Assembly (NCBI RefSeq): GCF_015209595.1
Contig: NZ_JADEYS010000013.1
Coordinates: forward strand, 1 to 64,000
Reading direction: 5' to 3'
DNA: 64,000 nt
Source of the DNA: Pontibacterium sinense
GTDB lineage: Bacteria; Pseudomonadota; Gammaproteobacteria; Pseudomonadales; Balneatricaceae
The notes under the pieces are model-generated. The model searched no databases. It was not told the DNA's origin and saw only the letters and a list, made by a program, of their open reading frames with translations. Within the stretch, counting starts at the first letter, position 1, and each line of letters starts with the position of its first letter. This document shows positions 1 through 8,904 of the stretch, in pieces. The position numbers and the translations under genes are program-made.

Positions 1-177
1 TGAAACAGCAAACTGAATATGTACCTCAAATGACCTAATCAATCACTTGAGGCACATATGGAGAGATGGTATCTACAGGGCTAAGTTGTTGGGGCTGATG
101 TAAGTGCTCTGCCTATCAGCAGCGTTAGGTTAATAGACGCGTAGTGATGCCCCGCATTTGTGCCTGCTATCAGGTTG

Positions 178-250
178 AGTGTTGGGTATCGCGTTGCTCG
201 ACCCAACCTACAGGGTAGCAATGCTTAATGTCGGTTGGAGCGAGCGCAGG
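178..250. repeat. Dispersed palindromic (REP-like) repeat, copy 1
   Basis: It starts with a GTTGGGTATCGCG-type arm, continues with CGACCCAACCTAC and ends with GGTTGGAGCGAGCG. The same arms recur at 313-395, 11750-11825 and 26608-26696. All four copies lie between genes. They are probably non-autonomous repeats; no associated transposase is present in the window. Confidence 0.6.
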
Positions 251-312
251 TAATTTCCAGCAGGTGTCTTCCACTTCTGTGATCTGTGCTTCGCTCGTTT
301 GCGCAACGTTCT

Positions 313-395
313 GTGTTGGGTATCGCGTTGCCTGGCCCAACCTACGAGGCTGTAATGCTTAATGTTGGTTGGGACGAGCGTAGCGATTCCCAACA
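313..395. repeat. Dispersed palindromic (REP-like) repeat, copy 2
   Basis: This is the clearest copy. TGTTGGG at 313 is inverted at the far end as CCCAACA, so the element could fold into one long hairpin. The internal arms CCCAACCTAC and GGTTGGGACGAGCG match the other copies. Confidence 0.65.
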
Positions 396-624
396 TCTAT
401 CTCCCAATTCAGCGACCCGCGTCTCGCTCGTTTTCCCGCAGTACCCATCCGTTCCGCCAAATTGGTCCTAACCTTAATCGTTGTCGTTAATACACTGATT
501 AATCAGGTAAATATGGCAAATCGAAATTCAGCGTTATATTTAGAGTATTCAGGCTTTTAGTCGAGGTGTCGTTCAGGTACTTTGGCTAGCTTTGTTTCCG
601 TTCGGTCGATCAGGAGTGCGCCAC

Positions 625-1734
625 ATGTCAGAGTTGAACAAATACGCCGAGAAGGTGACCGCGGTCATTCTGGCCGGTGGTATGGCACGCCGTATGGGAG
701 GAATGGATAAAGGTTGGGTGGAACTCAGCGGAAAACCGTTGATCAGCCATGTACTGGAAACAATCCGGCCTCAGGTTGGTCGTTGTCTGATTAATGCCAA
801 TCGCAGTATGGACGCGTACAGTGCATTAGGGATGCCTATTGTTAGTGATCTGGAAGGGGATTTTCAGGGGCCATTGATGGGGATGGCAACCGGCTTGCAT
901 CATGCTCCCACGGACTGGGTGATGTTTGTACCTTGTGATACGCCTTCGCTGCCGGATGATCTGGTCAACCGGATGTTGAAGATGGCTGAAGCATCGGGTG
1001 CAGAGATTGCTGTCGCGAATGACGGTAATCGTATGCAGTCGGTTGTTGCGCTGATGCGTCGTGAACTACTGAGTAGTTTGCAAACGGCTCTTAAAGAGGG
1101 CGAGCGTAAAGTTGATCGCTGGTACGGTCAGCATAAAGTGGTCGAGGTCGACTTTTCCGATAAACCGGATGCATTTGTCAATGTGAATAGCCGCGATGAA
1201 CTGGCGGAGTTGCAGCAGATGCCAGCGCTGCTCGGGTTTGTGGCGTGGAGTGGTACAGGCAAAACCACCTTGTTTCGAAAGTTGATCCCGTTGCTAAAAG
1301 AGCAGGGGGTACGTGTGGGTGTGATTAAGCATGCTCACCATAAGTTTGATATTGACCACCCCGGTAAAGACAGTTACGAATTACGTAAATCCGGCGCAGA
1401 TCAGATGTTGATTAGCTCCCACACCCGCTGGGCTTTGATGGTGGAGGAGGATCAGGGGGATTATCCTTCCTTTGCCCGCATGTTAAGTCGCATGGATCAC
1501 TCAACTCTGGACTTGGTGCTGGTTGAGGGTTTCAAGCGCGAAGCGATCCCAAAAATTGAACTGCATCGTACAGTGTTGGAGAAAGATCTCATTCATCCAA
1601 CCGATGACAGTGTTATCGCAATTGCTGCGGATAGGCCATTAGCCCTTCAGCGAGAGATACCACAGCTGGATATCAATGATGAAACGGCGGTATTGCAGTT
1701 TGTGTTGGACTACTTGGCGGAGCAGCAACGCTAG
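625..1734 (+). CDS. mobAB: MobA-MobB fusion: molybdenum cofactor guanylyltransferase plus GTP-binding adapter
   Basis: The N-terminal half is MobA, which joins GMP to molybdopterin to make the guanine dinucleotide cofactor. It carries the nucleotidyltransferase motif LAGGMARRMGG near residues 16-26 and a DKGW metal/phosphate motif. The C-terminal part, from about residue 200, is MobB, with the P-loop WSGTGKTTL and the typical VIKHAHHKFDID segment. The two are separate genes in E. coli, so this is a fusion of both functions in one 369-residue cytoplasmic protein. I chose the ATG at 625 because CAGGAG sits eight bases upstream; a TTG at 592 is possible but lacks a good site. The gene stands alone and ends at a strong terminator. 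Confidence 0.9.
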   Translation: MSELNKYAEKVTAVILAGGMARRMGGMDKGWVELSGKPLISHVLETIRPQVGRCLINANRSMDAYSALGMPIVSDLEGDFQGPLMGMATGLHHAPTDWVMFVPCDTPSLPDDLVNRMLKMAEASGAEIAVANDGNRMQSVVALMRRELLSSLQTALKEGERKVDRWYGQHKVVEVDFSDKPDAFVNVNSRDELAELQQMPALLGFVAWSGTGKTTLFRKLIPLLKEQGVRVGVIKHAHHKFDIDHPGKDSYELRKSGADQMLISSHTRWALMVEEDQGDYPSFARMLSRMDHSTLDLVLVEGFKREAIPKIELHRTVLEKDLIHPTDDSVIAIAADRPLALQREIPQLDINDETAVLQFVLDYLAEQQR

Positions 1735-2163
1735 GCATATTCGGCAGGTGTTCTGAGCGCTAGCTATTCTAGGGCGTCGGTATCTCTGAGAGGAGAACCG
1801 GCGTTTTTCCGTTTTAGGGAACGTGATTCGGTCTTTTTTACTCCAAAATAAAGTGGTTTGGACAATTGGCCCAACGCCGATTTGTCTGTTGGTCCTTAGT
1901 GGGGCTCCTTGTGCTTTTCTATAGTGCATGTCTGGGTCGGTTTTGTGGGCCTTTTTGTGCCGTTAGTGGTTTATGTTGGTGCAAGTCGTTGTAAGAAACT
2001 TTGGTTTTGGGGTTTTATCCTGTTTGAGTTTTCTTAACGAAAATTAATCCTGAAAAATGCAGTGAAAACGCAGCTATTTTTCTGGTTTGGGTATTGGGTA
2101 TCAGTACAATATTCGGTTCGGGTTTTATTTGCTGCCCGATGTGCTGCTAAAGAGGAATGTTGA
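1735..2163. other. Intergenic region upstream of the alr cluster
   Basis: It holds the mobAB terminator near its start and must contain the promoter of the D-amino-acid cluster. The last 60 bases include AGAGGAAT ahead of the alr start. I see no clear operator or riboswitch and no adjacent regulator gene. Confidence 0.5.
1775..1808 (+). terminator. Rho-independent terminator of mobAB
   Basis: CGTCGGT pairs with ACCGGCG (one G-U pair), an inner CTCT/AGAG extends the fold, and TTTTT follows. It lies 40 bases after the mobAB stop. Confidence 0.75.
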
Positions 2164-3285
2164 ATGTTCTACCGTGACACCTGGGTCGAAGTCGATCTGG
2201 ATCGTATCGCCGAAAACGTAAGCAATATTAAACGCCATGCGGGGTTTGAAAACCTTTATGCCGTGGTGAAAGCGAATGCGTATGGTCATGGTGACGTTGA
2301 AGTAGCCCGTGCAGCACTGGATGCCGGTGCCAACATGCTGGCCGTCGCCTTTCTGGATGAGGCGCTGAATCTGCGTCGTGAAATTAGAGACGTTCCGGTA
2401 TTGGTGATGGGCCCGATTCGCCCAGCCGATATTGCAGTTGCTGCAGAACAGAATATTGATGTAACGGCCCACGATCTGAACTGGATCGAAGCCGCTGCGG
2501 GTTATCAGGGTGTACCTGCAAACGTGCATCTGAAAATTGATAGTGGCATGCATCGAATTGGTGTGACCAATGCAGAAAGCTTTGCCAAAGCCTGCAGCAT
2601 GCTAGATGCGGAAACGAACCTGAATCTGATCGGTTTGTTCACGCACTTTGCGACCGCCGATGGCTGTGTTGATCACTACCAGAATCAGATCGATAAAGTG
2701 AAAGCGATTACGGCTGATACTGATCTGAGTCGCTTCAAATACGTGCACCAGTCCAACAGCGCTGCCTTGTTGCGTCATCCGCAGCAGACGGCGGCAAATG
2801 GTGGTCGCCTTGGTATCTCCATGTATGGACTGGCACCGAGTGATGAGTTCGAACTGCCATGCGAACTGAAGCAGGCATTTTCTCTGCACAGCCGTATTAC
2901 CCAGGTTAAACGTCTGAAGGCGGGTGACAAAGTGGGTTATGGCGCGACATTCGAAGCAGAAGAAGACATGTTGGTCGGCGTGATGCCAATCGGTTATGCC
3001 GATGGCTGGTTGCGCTACCATCAGAATCGTCCTGTTGAGATCAACGGGAAAGAATACCCAATCGTTGGACGTGTGTGCATGGATCAGACCATGATTCGCG
3101 TTGACGAGAGCGTGTGTGTCGGTGATCAGGTCAGCCTGATCAATGACAACATTACTGTTGATAACGCCGCTCAGGATCTGGGCACCATCAACTACGAGAT
3201 CGTTTGTTCCATCTCTGACCGTGTGCCACGTGTTTATAAACGTGGTGGTGAGACCGTATCTGTACGCAACGATCGATTTAAATAA
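2164..3285 (+). CDS. alr: Alanine racemase (PLP-dependent)
   Basis: It interconverts L- and D-alanine in the cytoplasm. The PLP lysine is Lys36 in [11 protein letters not shown]. The second catalytic base is probably Tyr259 in VGYGATF, and the CMDQTM segment near residue 305 is typical of the C-terminal beta domain. At 373 residues it has the usual length and no signal peptide, unlike periplasmic broad-specificity racemases. It is the first gene of a seven-gene same-strand cluster, 13 bases ahead of the DUF1445 gene, and the D-amino-acid transaminase is the last. This placement suggests a catabolic rather than a cell-wall role, though that is inference. Another small-amino-acid racemase specificity cannot be excluded. 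Confidence 0.9.
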   Translation: MFYRDTWVEVDLDRIAENVSNIKRHAGFENLYAVVKANAYGHGDVEVARAALDAGANMLAVAFLDEALNLRREIRDVPVLVMGPIRPADIAVAAEQNIDVTAHDLNWIEAAAGYQGVPANVHLKIDSGMHRIGVTNAESFAKACSMLDAETNLNLIGLFTHFATADGCVDHYQNQIDKVKAITADTDLSRFKYVHQSNSAALLRHPQQTAANGGRLGISMYGLAPSDEFELPCELKQAFSLHSRITQVKRLKAGDKVGYGATFEAEEDMLVGVMPIGYADGWLRYHQNRPVEINGKEYPIVGRVCMDQTMIRVDESVCVGDQVSLINDNITVDNAAQDLGTINYEIVCSISDRVPRVYKRGGETVSVRNDRFK

Positions 3286-3298
3286 GGAGCCGTTAAAG

Positions 3299-4093
3299 AT
3301 GGTCATGAATACTGAAATGTCTCCGGTAGAACTGCGTCGCGCAGTGCGTTCCGGCGAATTTACAGGCAACACCTCCGGTGTGGCGCAGGGTTTCGTACAG
3401 TGCAATCTGGCGATCCTGCCGGCTGACTGGGCGAATGAATTCCTGCAGTTCTGCCAGCTGAACCAGAAACCGTGTCCGCTGGTGGGTATGTCCGCACAGC
3501 CGGGCGATACCGGCATTCTGGCGCTGGGCGAAGATCTGGATATCCGTACCGATGTGCCGAAATACCGCATCTTTAAGGACGGTGAATTCGCACAGGAAGT
3601 CGATGATATTCGTGACTACTGGCGTGATGATCTGGTGACCTTTGCTTTGGGTTGCTCATTCTCTTTTGAAGAAGCACTGATTGCTGATGGTCTGGATGTG
3701 CGTAACGTCACCGAAGGTGTGAACGTTCCGATGTACCGCACCAACGTGGCCTGCAAACCAGCGGGTCGTTTCAGCGGTGATACGGTTGTCTCCATGCGTC
3801 CAATGAAACCGGTTGATGCGATCCGTGCGATCCAGATCTGCAGCCGTTTCCCATCTGTACACGGCGCACCGATTCACTTTGGTGATCCTGCGCAGATCGG
3901 CATCTCAGATATCAATACGCCGGATTACGGCGATGCCGTGACCATTAAAGACGGTGAAGTTCCTGTGTTCTGGGCGTGTGGTGTAACACCACAGGTCGCG
4001 CTGGAACAGGCTAAACCACCGTTCTGTATCACTCACAGCCCGGGTCACATGCTGGTGACCGATCTGCCAAACAGCCGTCTGGCCGTGCTCTGA
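3299..4093 (+). CDS. DUF1445 / YcsI family protein (D-glutamate cyclase N-terminal-type domain)
   Basis: This 264-residue protein is a full-length member of the YcsI/DUF1445 family, often annotated as a putative hydro-lyase. Recognisable segments are [19 protein letters not shown] near the N-terminus, [11 protein letters not shown] in the middle, and the C-terminal [14 protein letters not shown]. In B. subtilis the homologue ycsI lies among the oxoprolinase genes, as here. In vertebrates the same domain forms the N-terminal half of mitochondrial D-glutamate cyclase (DGLUCY), whose other half, DUF4392, is encoded four genes downstream at 6554. I therefore infer a role in D-glutamate or 5-oxoproline metabolism. 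The start at 3299 follows AAGGAG; an ATG at 3305 is also possible. Confidence 0.85.
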   Translation: MVMNTEMSPVELRRAVRSGEFTGNTSGVAQGFVQCNLAILPADWANEFLQFCQLNQKPCPLVGMSAQPGDTGILALGEDLDIRTDVPKYRIFKDGEFAQEVDDIRDYWRDDLVTFALGCSFSFEEALIADGLDVRNVTEGVNVPMYRTNVACKPAGRFSGDTVVSMRPMKPVDAIRAIQICSRFPSVHGAPIHFGDPAQIGISDINTPDYGDAVTIKDGEVPVFWACGVTPQVALEQAKPPFCITHSPGHMLVTDLPNSRLAVL

Positions 4094-4167
4094 GTTCTGA
4101 ATACGTATTAAGTGAGTAAGCGGTCTGGAACGCGCAACGTCCGGACCGGTTACAGAGGATTATAAGA

Positions 4168-4902
4168 ATGACAATAAAACTGAACTGCGATCTTGGTGAA
4201 AGCTTTGGTGCCTGGACAATGGGTCTGGACGCCGCTGTGATGCCCCACATTGATCAGGCAAATATTGCCTGTGGTTTCCATGCCGGTGATCCACTGGTAA
4301 TGCAGCGCACACTGGCGCTGGCGAAAGAGAACAATGTCACCGTGGGTGCACATCCGGGTTATCAGGATCTGGTCGGTTTTGGTCGTCGTTCTATGAATTG
4401 TCAGCCAGCGGAAATTGTTGCACTGATGCATTACCAGATCGCTGCGCTGGACGGCATGGCCCGTACGCAAGGTCTGGAACTGACCTACGTTAAACCGCAT
4501 GGCGCACTGTACAACGACATGATGGCACGCGACGACGTTCGCGCCGCTGTGATGCAGTCTATTGCTGAATACCACCGCCCAATCGCGTTGATGTTGCAGG
4601 CAACACCGCAGGGTGACCAGCACCGTGCCGAAGCGAAAGACACAGGCATTGAAGTGTTGTTCGAAGCTTTTGCCGACCGTTGCTATGACGATGACGGCAA
4701 ACTGCTGGCCCGCAGCAAGCCGGGTGCGGTGCATGACCGTGAAAAGATGCTGGCTCAGGTTGAACAACTGTGCAGTGAAGGCACAGTGACAACGGTCAGT
4801 GGTAACACCCTGAAAATTGATGCGGATACGCTGTGTGTACACGGTGACAACGAAGCCGGTGTGCGTGCGATCGAAGCGATTCGCGGAGTGATTGAAGCAT
4901 GA
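4168..4902 (+). CDS. pxpA: 5-oxoprolinase subunit PxpA (LamB/YcsF family)
   Basis: It is the PxpA subunit of the three-part prokaryotic 5-oxoprolinase, which uses ATP to open 5-oxoproline to glutamate. The N-terminal LNCDLGESFGAW and the segments IACGFHAGDP, VGAHPGYQD and YVKPHGALYND are family signatures; their acidic and histidine residues line the proposed active site. The length of 244 residues is normal. It overlaps pxpB by four bases (ATGA), indicating translational coupling. The well-studied activity is on the L isomer; whether this enzyme takes the D isomer made by a D-glutamate cyclase is an open point raised by the gene context. Confidence 0.93.
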   Translation: MTIKLNCDLGESFGAWTMGLDAAVMPHIDQANIACGFHAGDPLVMQRTLALAKENNVTVGAHPGYQDLVGFGRRSMNCQPAEIVALMHYQIAALDGMARTQGLELTYVKPHGALYNDMMARDDVRAAVMQSIAEYHRPIALMLQATPQGDQHRAEAKDTGIEVLFEAFADRCYDDDGKLLARSKPGAVHDREKMLAQVEQLCSEGTVTTVSGNTLKIDADTLCVHGDNEAGVRAIEAIRGVIEA

Positions 4903-5585
4903 GAATAGAGGTTGCAGGCGAAAATGCCCTGATCCTCTATCTGGGTGAACACGGTGAGCCGGGTGTGGCAAACCGGGTTGAACAGGCTTCCCGACTGCTG
5001 AAGCAGGAACTGGGTGAGAAGCTGATTGATCTGGTGCCTTCATACGCCTCTGTATTGCTGATTTTTGATATGTTCCGCTGCGATCATCTGGACGTACGTC
5101 GGGGTATCCGCAAGGTGATGGCTAATCTGTCCGATGAATCATCCGAGCAGGGTCGTATCGTGACGCTGCCGGTGTATTACGGTACAGACTCCGGTGAAGA
5201 TCTGGAGCAGTTGGCACGTAATGCGAAGCTGACCATCGACGAAGTGATCCAGATCCATCAGGCCGGTGAATACCGCGTGTATGCCATCGGCTTTGCACCG
5301 GGTTTTGCGTATCTGGGTGATGTGGATGAGCGCATTGCTGCGCCGCGTCTGTCGACACCTCGCCAGCGTGTGCCGCGCGGCGCTGTGGCGATTGCTGATC
5401 GTCAGACCGCCATCTATCCGGCGGTTTCTCCGGGTGGTTGGAATTTGATTGGACGTTGCCCGCAGCGCATGTTCGATCCAGACGCACAGCCAACGATGCC
5501 GGTAGAAGTCGGTGATCGCGTGCGTTTCGAAGCGATTAGCCGCAACGATTTTTTTGAACTGGGAGGCAGCTTAGATGACGCATAA
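4899..5585 (+). CDS. pxpB: 5-oxoprolinase subunit PxpB (KipI family)
   Basis: PxpB forms a complex with PxpC and works with PxpA in ATP-dependent 5-oxoproline hydrolysis. The cyclophilin-like C-terminal half is clear: IGFAPGFAYLG, LSTPRQRVPRGAVAIA and YPAVSPGGWNLIGRCP are all conserved. Its B. subtilis homologue KipI was first described as an inhibitor of sporulation kinase KinA, but in this setting the metabolic role is far more likely. It has 228 residues and overlaps both neighbours: four bases with pxpA and eleven with pxpC. Confidence 0.93.
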   Translation: MRIEVAGENALILYLGEHGEPGVANRVEQASRLLKQELGEKLIDLVPSYASVLLIFDMFRCDHLDVRRGIRKVMANLSDESSEQGRIVTLPVYYGTDSGEDLEQLARNAKLTIDEVIQIHQAGEYRVYAIGFAPGFAYLGDVDERIAAPRLSTPRQRVPRGAVAIADRQTAIYPAVSPGGWNLIGRCPQRMFDPDAQPTMPVEVGDRVRFEAISRNDFFELGGSLDDA

Positions 5586-6531
5586 CAATGCTCAAACTCA
5601 AGGCTTCCGAGTTCGTCAGCCGGGCCTGATGACGTTGATTCAGGATGCCGGTCGATTTGGTAAACACGGCATTGGTCTGACATGTGGTGGGCCGTTGGAT
5701 GCTGAAGCGTTCAGCTGGGCTAACCGCCTGTGTGATAACAGCACTGACGTCACCGCGCTGGAAGTCAGCTTTGGCGGATTGATTCTGGAAGCTCAGATCA
5801 ACACTCGTATTGCAGTGACCGGTGCTGAACTGCCATTGAGCATCAACGGTCAGGCAAAAGAGCAATGGCGCAGTCATGCCATTAATGCCGGCGATGTGAT
5901 TGAGCTGGGTTATGCCACCGCAGGTTGCCGCGCGTATCTGGCAGTTGCAGGTGGATTCCATATCGAACATAGCTTTGGCAGTGCCGCAACCGTCACGCGT
6001 GAATCCATTGGTGGGTTGAACGGTGGCAAGCTGGCACCCAATGATTTTCTGCCGTGTACCGCTGCATCGGCGAACGGTTGTCTGGTCCTGCCGGAACAGC
6101 ACCGTCCGACCTATGACAAGCGTGCACATCTGCGTGTGATTCCGGGTTATCAGAAACATGCGTTCAGTGATCTGCAAATGGCGCGCTTTTTCAGCAGCGA
6201 ATACCAGACGACGGATCGCAGTGATCGCATGGGATATCGCGTCAGCGGACCTGAGATCAAGCCTTCACTGGATGGCATCTTGTCTGAAGGGATCTGTCAC
6301 GGTGCGATTCAGGTGCCTGCAGACGGTCAGCCGATCATTCTGCTGAACGACCGTCAGACGATTGGTGGCTACCCGAAACTGGGTTCTATGTTGTCGTTGG
6401 ATACCGCGAAGCTGGCGCAGATGACGCCGGGCGCAACCCTGACATTTGAAGCCATCACCATTGATGATGCCCACAATTTGCACCTGCTGACCCAACGCCG
6501 CAACGCGGTGATTGAACCGCTGGCCTGCTAA
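5575..6531 (+). CDS. pxpC: 5-oxoprolinase subunit PxpC (KipA / biotin-dependent carboxyltransferase-like)
   Basis: Third subunit of the 5-oxoprolinase. The N-terminal VRQPGLMTLIQDAGRFGKHGIG is the standard opening of the family, followed by GGPLDAEAFSWAN and, later, DRMGYRVSGP and PADGQPIILLNDRQTIGGYPK. It shares its fold with the C-terminal part of urea amidolyase, so older annotations call it allophanate hydrolase subunit 2; the immediate PxpA and PxpB neighbours argue for oxoprolinase. It has 318 residues, and its start lies inside the end of pxpB. Confidence 0.93.
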   Translation: MTHNNAQTQGFRVRQPGLMTLIQDAGRFGKHGIGLTCGGPLDAEAFSWANRLCDNSTDVTALEVSFGGLILEAQINTRIAVTGAELPLSINGQAKEQWRSHAINAGDVIELGYATAGCRAYLAVAGGFHIEHSFGSAATVTRESIGGLNGGKLAPNDFLPCTAASANGCLVLPEQHRPTYDKRAHLRVIPGYQKHAFSDLQMARFFSSEYQTTDRSDRMGYRVSGPEIKPSLDGILSEGICHGAIQVPADGQPIILLNDRQTIGGYPKLGSMLSLDTAKLAQMTPGATLTFEAITIDDAHNLHLLTQRRNAVIEPLAC

Positions 6532-6553
6532 GAATAATAACTGGAGTACCTTC

Positions 6554-7435
6554 GTGAATATGAAACAGGAAATTACCCCCCAGTCCCAGATGCAAGAAGC
6601 GATGAAGCTTAGCCTGGCGATTGAAGAACTGTTGGTATCCCGTGACCTCCGTGGCATGAAAACAGTGCAGGGCATGATGTTGCCAGGTTACTGCTTGCGT
6701 GCAGCGATGATGATGCAGCAGTGCACAGGTACGGTATTGATTGGTACTGGTTTCCCAGTTGCAGGTACATTTGAGACTGATGGCCCTGTGGGTGCGATCT
6801 CTTTGTACCGTGCATTCGAAGCCTGCGGTGCGACACCAATCATGGTGTGTGGCGACCCACTGGCAACTGAACTGGCGACTGACTACCGCATCCACAAACT
6901 GCCAATTGGTGAGATGGATCTGGAAGCACGCCTGACGGTTGCAGATGAGGTGCTGGAACAGTACAAGCCGCAACTGGTGATCTCTATTGAGCGCCCAGGA
7001 CAAGCTGAAGATGCGGGTTATTACAACATGCGCGGTGAATCAATCACTCCGCATTCCGCAAGCTTCGATGAGATTATGAAAGAAGCCGGTTGCCCATCCA
7101 TTGCGATTGGCGACGGTGGTAACGAAATTGGCATGGGTAACGTTCGCCCGGCACTGCGTTCTCTGGATATTACGCCAGCAGTGACCCGTTGCAGCGAACT
7201 GGTTGTCGCTGATGTATCCAACTGGGGTGGCCATGCACTGGTTGCACTGATGGGTTGGTTGGAAGGAAAAGACCTGCTGTCTGATTTCGACAACGTAGCG
7301 ATTCTGCAGTACCTGTCTGAACGTGGCAGTGTTGACGGTGTTACCCGTGACAACACCCTGACAGAAGACAGCCTGCCTGCCGCCGATGGCGAAGCGATGT
7401 TGCTGGAATTGCGTAAGTTAACTGGATTTGCATGA
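6554..7435 (+). CDS. DUF4392 protein: D-glutamate cyclase-like
   Basis: The protein matches the DUF4392 family, the C-terminal half of vertebrate D-glutamate cyclase (DGLUCY), which dehydrates D-glutamate to 5-oxo-D-proline. Supporting segments are VLIGTGFPVAGTFETDGP near residue 60, ISIERPGQAEDAGYYNMRG near residue 140, and IAIGDGGNEIGMGNV near residue 185. It has 293 residues from a GTG start at 6554, chosen because CTGGAG lies seven bases upstream; ATG at 6560 is the alternative. It follows pxpC by 22 bases, so its likely product would be made next to the oxoprolinase that could open it. The family assignment is strong; the precise substrate is inferred. Confidence 0.87.
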   Translation: MNMKQEITPQSQMQEAMKLSLAIEELLVSRDLRGMKTVQGMMLPGYCLRAAMMMQQCTGTVLIGTGFPVAGTFETDGPVGAISLYRAFEACGATPIMVCGDPLATELATDYRIHKLPIGEMDLEARLTVADEVLEQYKPQLVISIERPGQAEDAGYYNMRGESITPHSASFDEIMKEAGCPSIAIGDGGNEIGMGNVRPALRSLDITPAVTRCSELVVADVSNWGGHALVALMGWLEGKDLLSDFDNVAILQYLSERGSVDGVTRDNTLTEDSLPAADGEAMLLELRKLTGFA

Positions 7436-7442
7436 TTAATCG

Positions 7443-7469
7443 CACGCACTGCGGCCTGCGGAGTGCGTG
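7443..7469. other. Hairpin between the DUF4392 gene and dat
   Basis: CACGCACT and AGTGCGTG form an eight-base stem around a GC-rich loop. There is no following T run, so it looks more like an RNA processing or stabilising element than a terminator. It could give dat an expression level different from the upstream genes. Confidence 0.45.
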
Positions 7470-7541
7470 ATTAAGTTTATCGATAGGGTGGTGAAGTGAG
7501 GGGACTCACGGTTTGAAGCCACCGATGGTTTGGAGTTTGTT

Positions 7542-8399
7542 ATGAGTATTGTTTTTTTAAACGGATCCTACATGCCAATGGACGAAGCGAAGATCTCGCC
7601 GATGGACCGTGGCTTTTTGTTTGGTGATGGCATCTATGAGGTGATCCCTTCTTACGATGGCAAACTGGTTGGTTTCGCTCCACACATCGAGCGTATGGAT
7701 CAGGGCATGGACCTGATCGGCATTAAATTTGGCTACTCTCAGGATGAATGGCGCGCAGTCTGCGAAAACCTGATTGAAAAGAATGGCGGCGGCAACCTGG
7801 GTATCTACCTGCACGTGTCCCGCGGTACTGATAGCAAGCGTTTCCACGCGTACCCAGAAGATGTAGAAGCGACTGTATTTGCATTCGTATTCGAAATTCC
7901 AGCTGCGCCTGTTGCTGATAAAGCAGTTGCTAAAGCATACAAAGTATCCAGCACCGAAGATCTGCGCTGGAAACGTTGCAACATCAAATCGACTGCACTG
8001 CTGGGCAACGTTATGCACTTCCAGCAGGGTTATGAGTCTGGCAACAACGAAATCATTTTGTACAACGCTGACGGTGAAATGACCGAAGGTAGTGCATGCA
8101 ACGCATACATCGTTAAAGATGGCGTTGTGATCACGCCTCCGCTGGATCACCAGATCCTGCCGGGTATCACCCGTCTGATGCTGCTGGATATCCTGGCGAA
8201 AGATGGCTCTATCAAAGTTGAAGAGCGCATCGTGACTATGGATGAAGTTCGCAACGCGGACGAAATCTGGCTGACCAGCTCCAGTAAAGAGATCGCTCCG
8301 GTTGTAGAACTGGACGGCCAGCCTGTCGGCGACGGCCAGATCGGTGCAACTTGGGAAAAAGCCCAGGCTCTGTACTCTGCTGGTAAGTACAACTACTAA
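7542..8399 (+). CDS. dat: D-amino-acid transaminase (D-alanine aminotransferase)
   Basis: A fold-type IV PLP enzyme that exchanges amino groups between D-amino acids and 2-oxo acids, classically D-alanine plus 2-oxoglutarate to pyruvate plus D-glutamate. The PLP lysine is Lys149 in RCNIKSTALLGN. The N-terminal DRGFLFGDGIYEV and the C-terminal EGSACNAYIVKDG are family hallmarks. The HVSRG...RFHAYP segment at residues 91-105 resembles the arginine/histidine carboxylate trap of true D-amino-acid transaminases rather than branched-chain ones. It has 285 residues from the ATG at 7542, with TTGGAG upstream. It links D-alanine (from Alr) to D-glutamate (for the DUF1445/DUF4392 and Pxp proteins). Confidence 0.88.
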   Translation: MSIVFLNGSYMPMDEAKISPMDRGFLFGDGIYEVIPSYDGKLVGFAPHIERMDQGMDLIGIKFGYSQDEWRAVCENLIEKNGGGNLGIYLHVSRGTDSKRFHAYPEDVEATVFAFVFEIPAAPVADKAVAKAYKVSSTEDLRWKRCNIKSTALLGNVMHFQQGYESGNNEIILYNADGEMTEGSACNAYIVKDGVVITPPLDHQILPGITRLMLLDILAKDGSIKVEERIVTMDEVRNADEIWLTSSSKEIAPVVELDGQPVGDGQIGATWEKAQALYSAGKYNY

Positions 8400-8904
8400 G
8401 CACGTCGATTTATCGACATAGCGAATTCGGATGACAGCCTTACCGGGCTGTTATCTGTCCCTTCTTACCTTACAAGTGGTAAGACCCAGCGTTTATTTTC
8501 GGCTTCGGGTGGCGTTGCGCAGATCCACCAGTCATTCGAAGCTCAGTTAAACGTGCTCGCTCAAACGGTTTACGGATGAACCGCACTCATATAGAGGGGC
8601 TTTATAGCCCCTCTTTTTTTATCTGTTTTTTGGGTTTCGTTTCGTAAATATGATTGAAACACCGTGCAGAATGGACTTCGCCTTCATTGAAGGTAGTTAG
8701 CCAGCTTGCAGTATGAAGGGCGGCCCTGCATCGGTATGCAGGCGTATCCCAGCATCGAATATTATTGATGAATGGTTGATCTGACATACCAGATAGCAAT
8801 ATATCAATGGGTTAGTCGACCTTCTGGCTATCTACGGCAGCTTGCCATAGTGCTACGATTATATTGACTATACTTGGTAGCGCTTCCGGCTAAGGGATCG
8901 AGCT
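8400..8904. other. Intergenic region after dat
   Basis: About 190 bases separate dat from a strong terminator at 8593. A small hairpin (ACAGCC/GGCTGT, 8435-8452) lies in between. The rest, up to 8904, must contain the promoter of the next gene; TATACT at 8869 is a possible -10 element. I see no further gene. Confidence 0.5.
8593..8621 (+). terminator. Rho-independent terminator
   Basis: AGAGGGGC, loop TTTATA, GCCCCTCT, then seven T. A textbook terminator that closes the alr-to-dat transcript. Confidence 0.9.

Larger units (their letters stand above)
1..624. other. Intergenic region with dispersed repeats
   Basis: I see no convincing gene before mobAB. The short open frames here run through two copies of a palindromic repeat (178-250 and 313-395, listed separately), which explains them. 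The last 30 bases hold the ribosome binding site of mobAB. Confidence 0.6.

Noticed and set aside
208-471. Two small frames at the left end
   Set aside because: They lie inside palindromic repeat copies and read the repeat arms.
2602-3570. 322-codon antisense frame over alr and the DUF1445 gene
   Set aside because: It crosses two well-supported genes on the other strand and has no recognisable motif.
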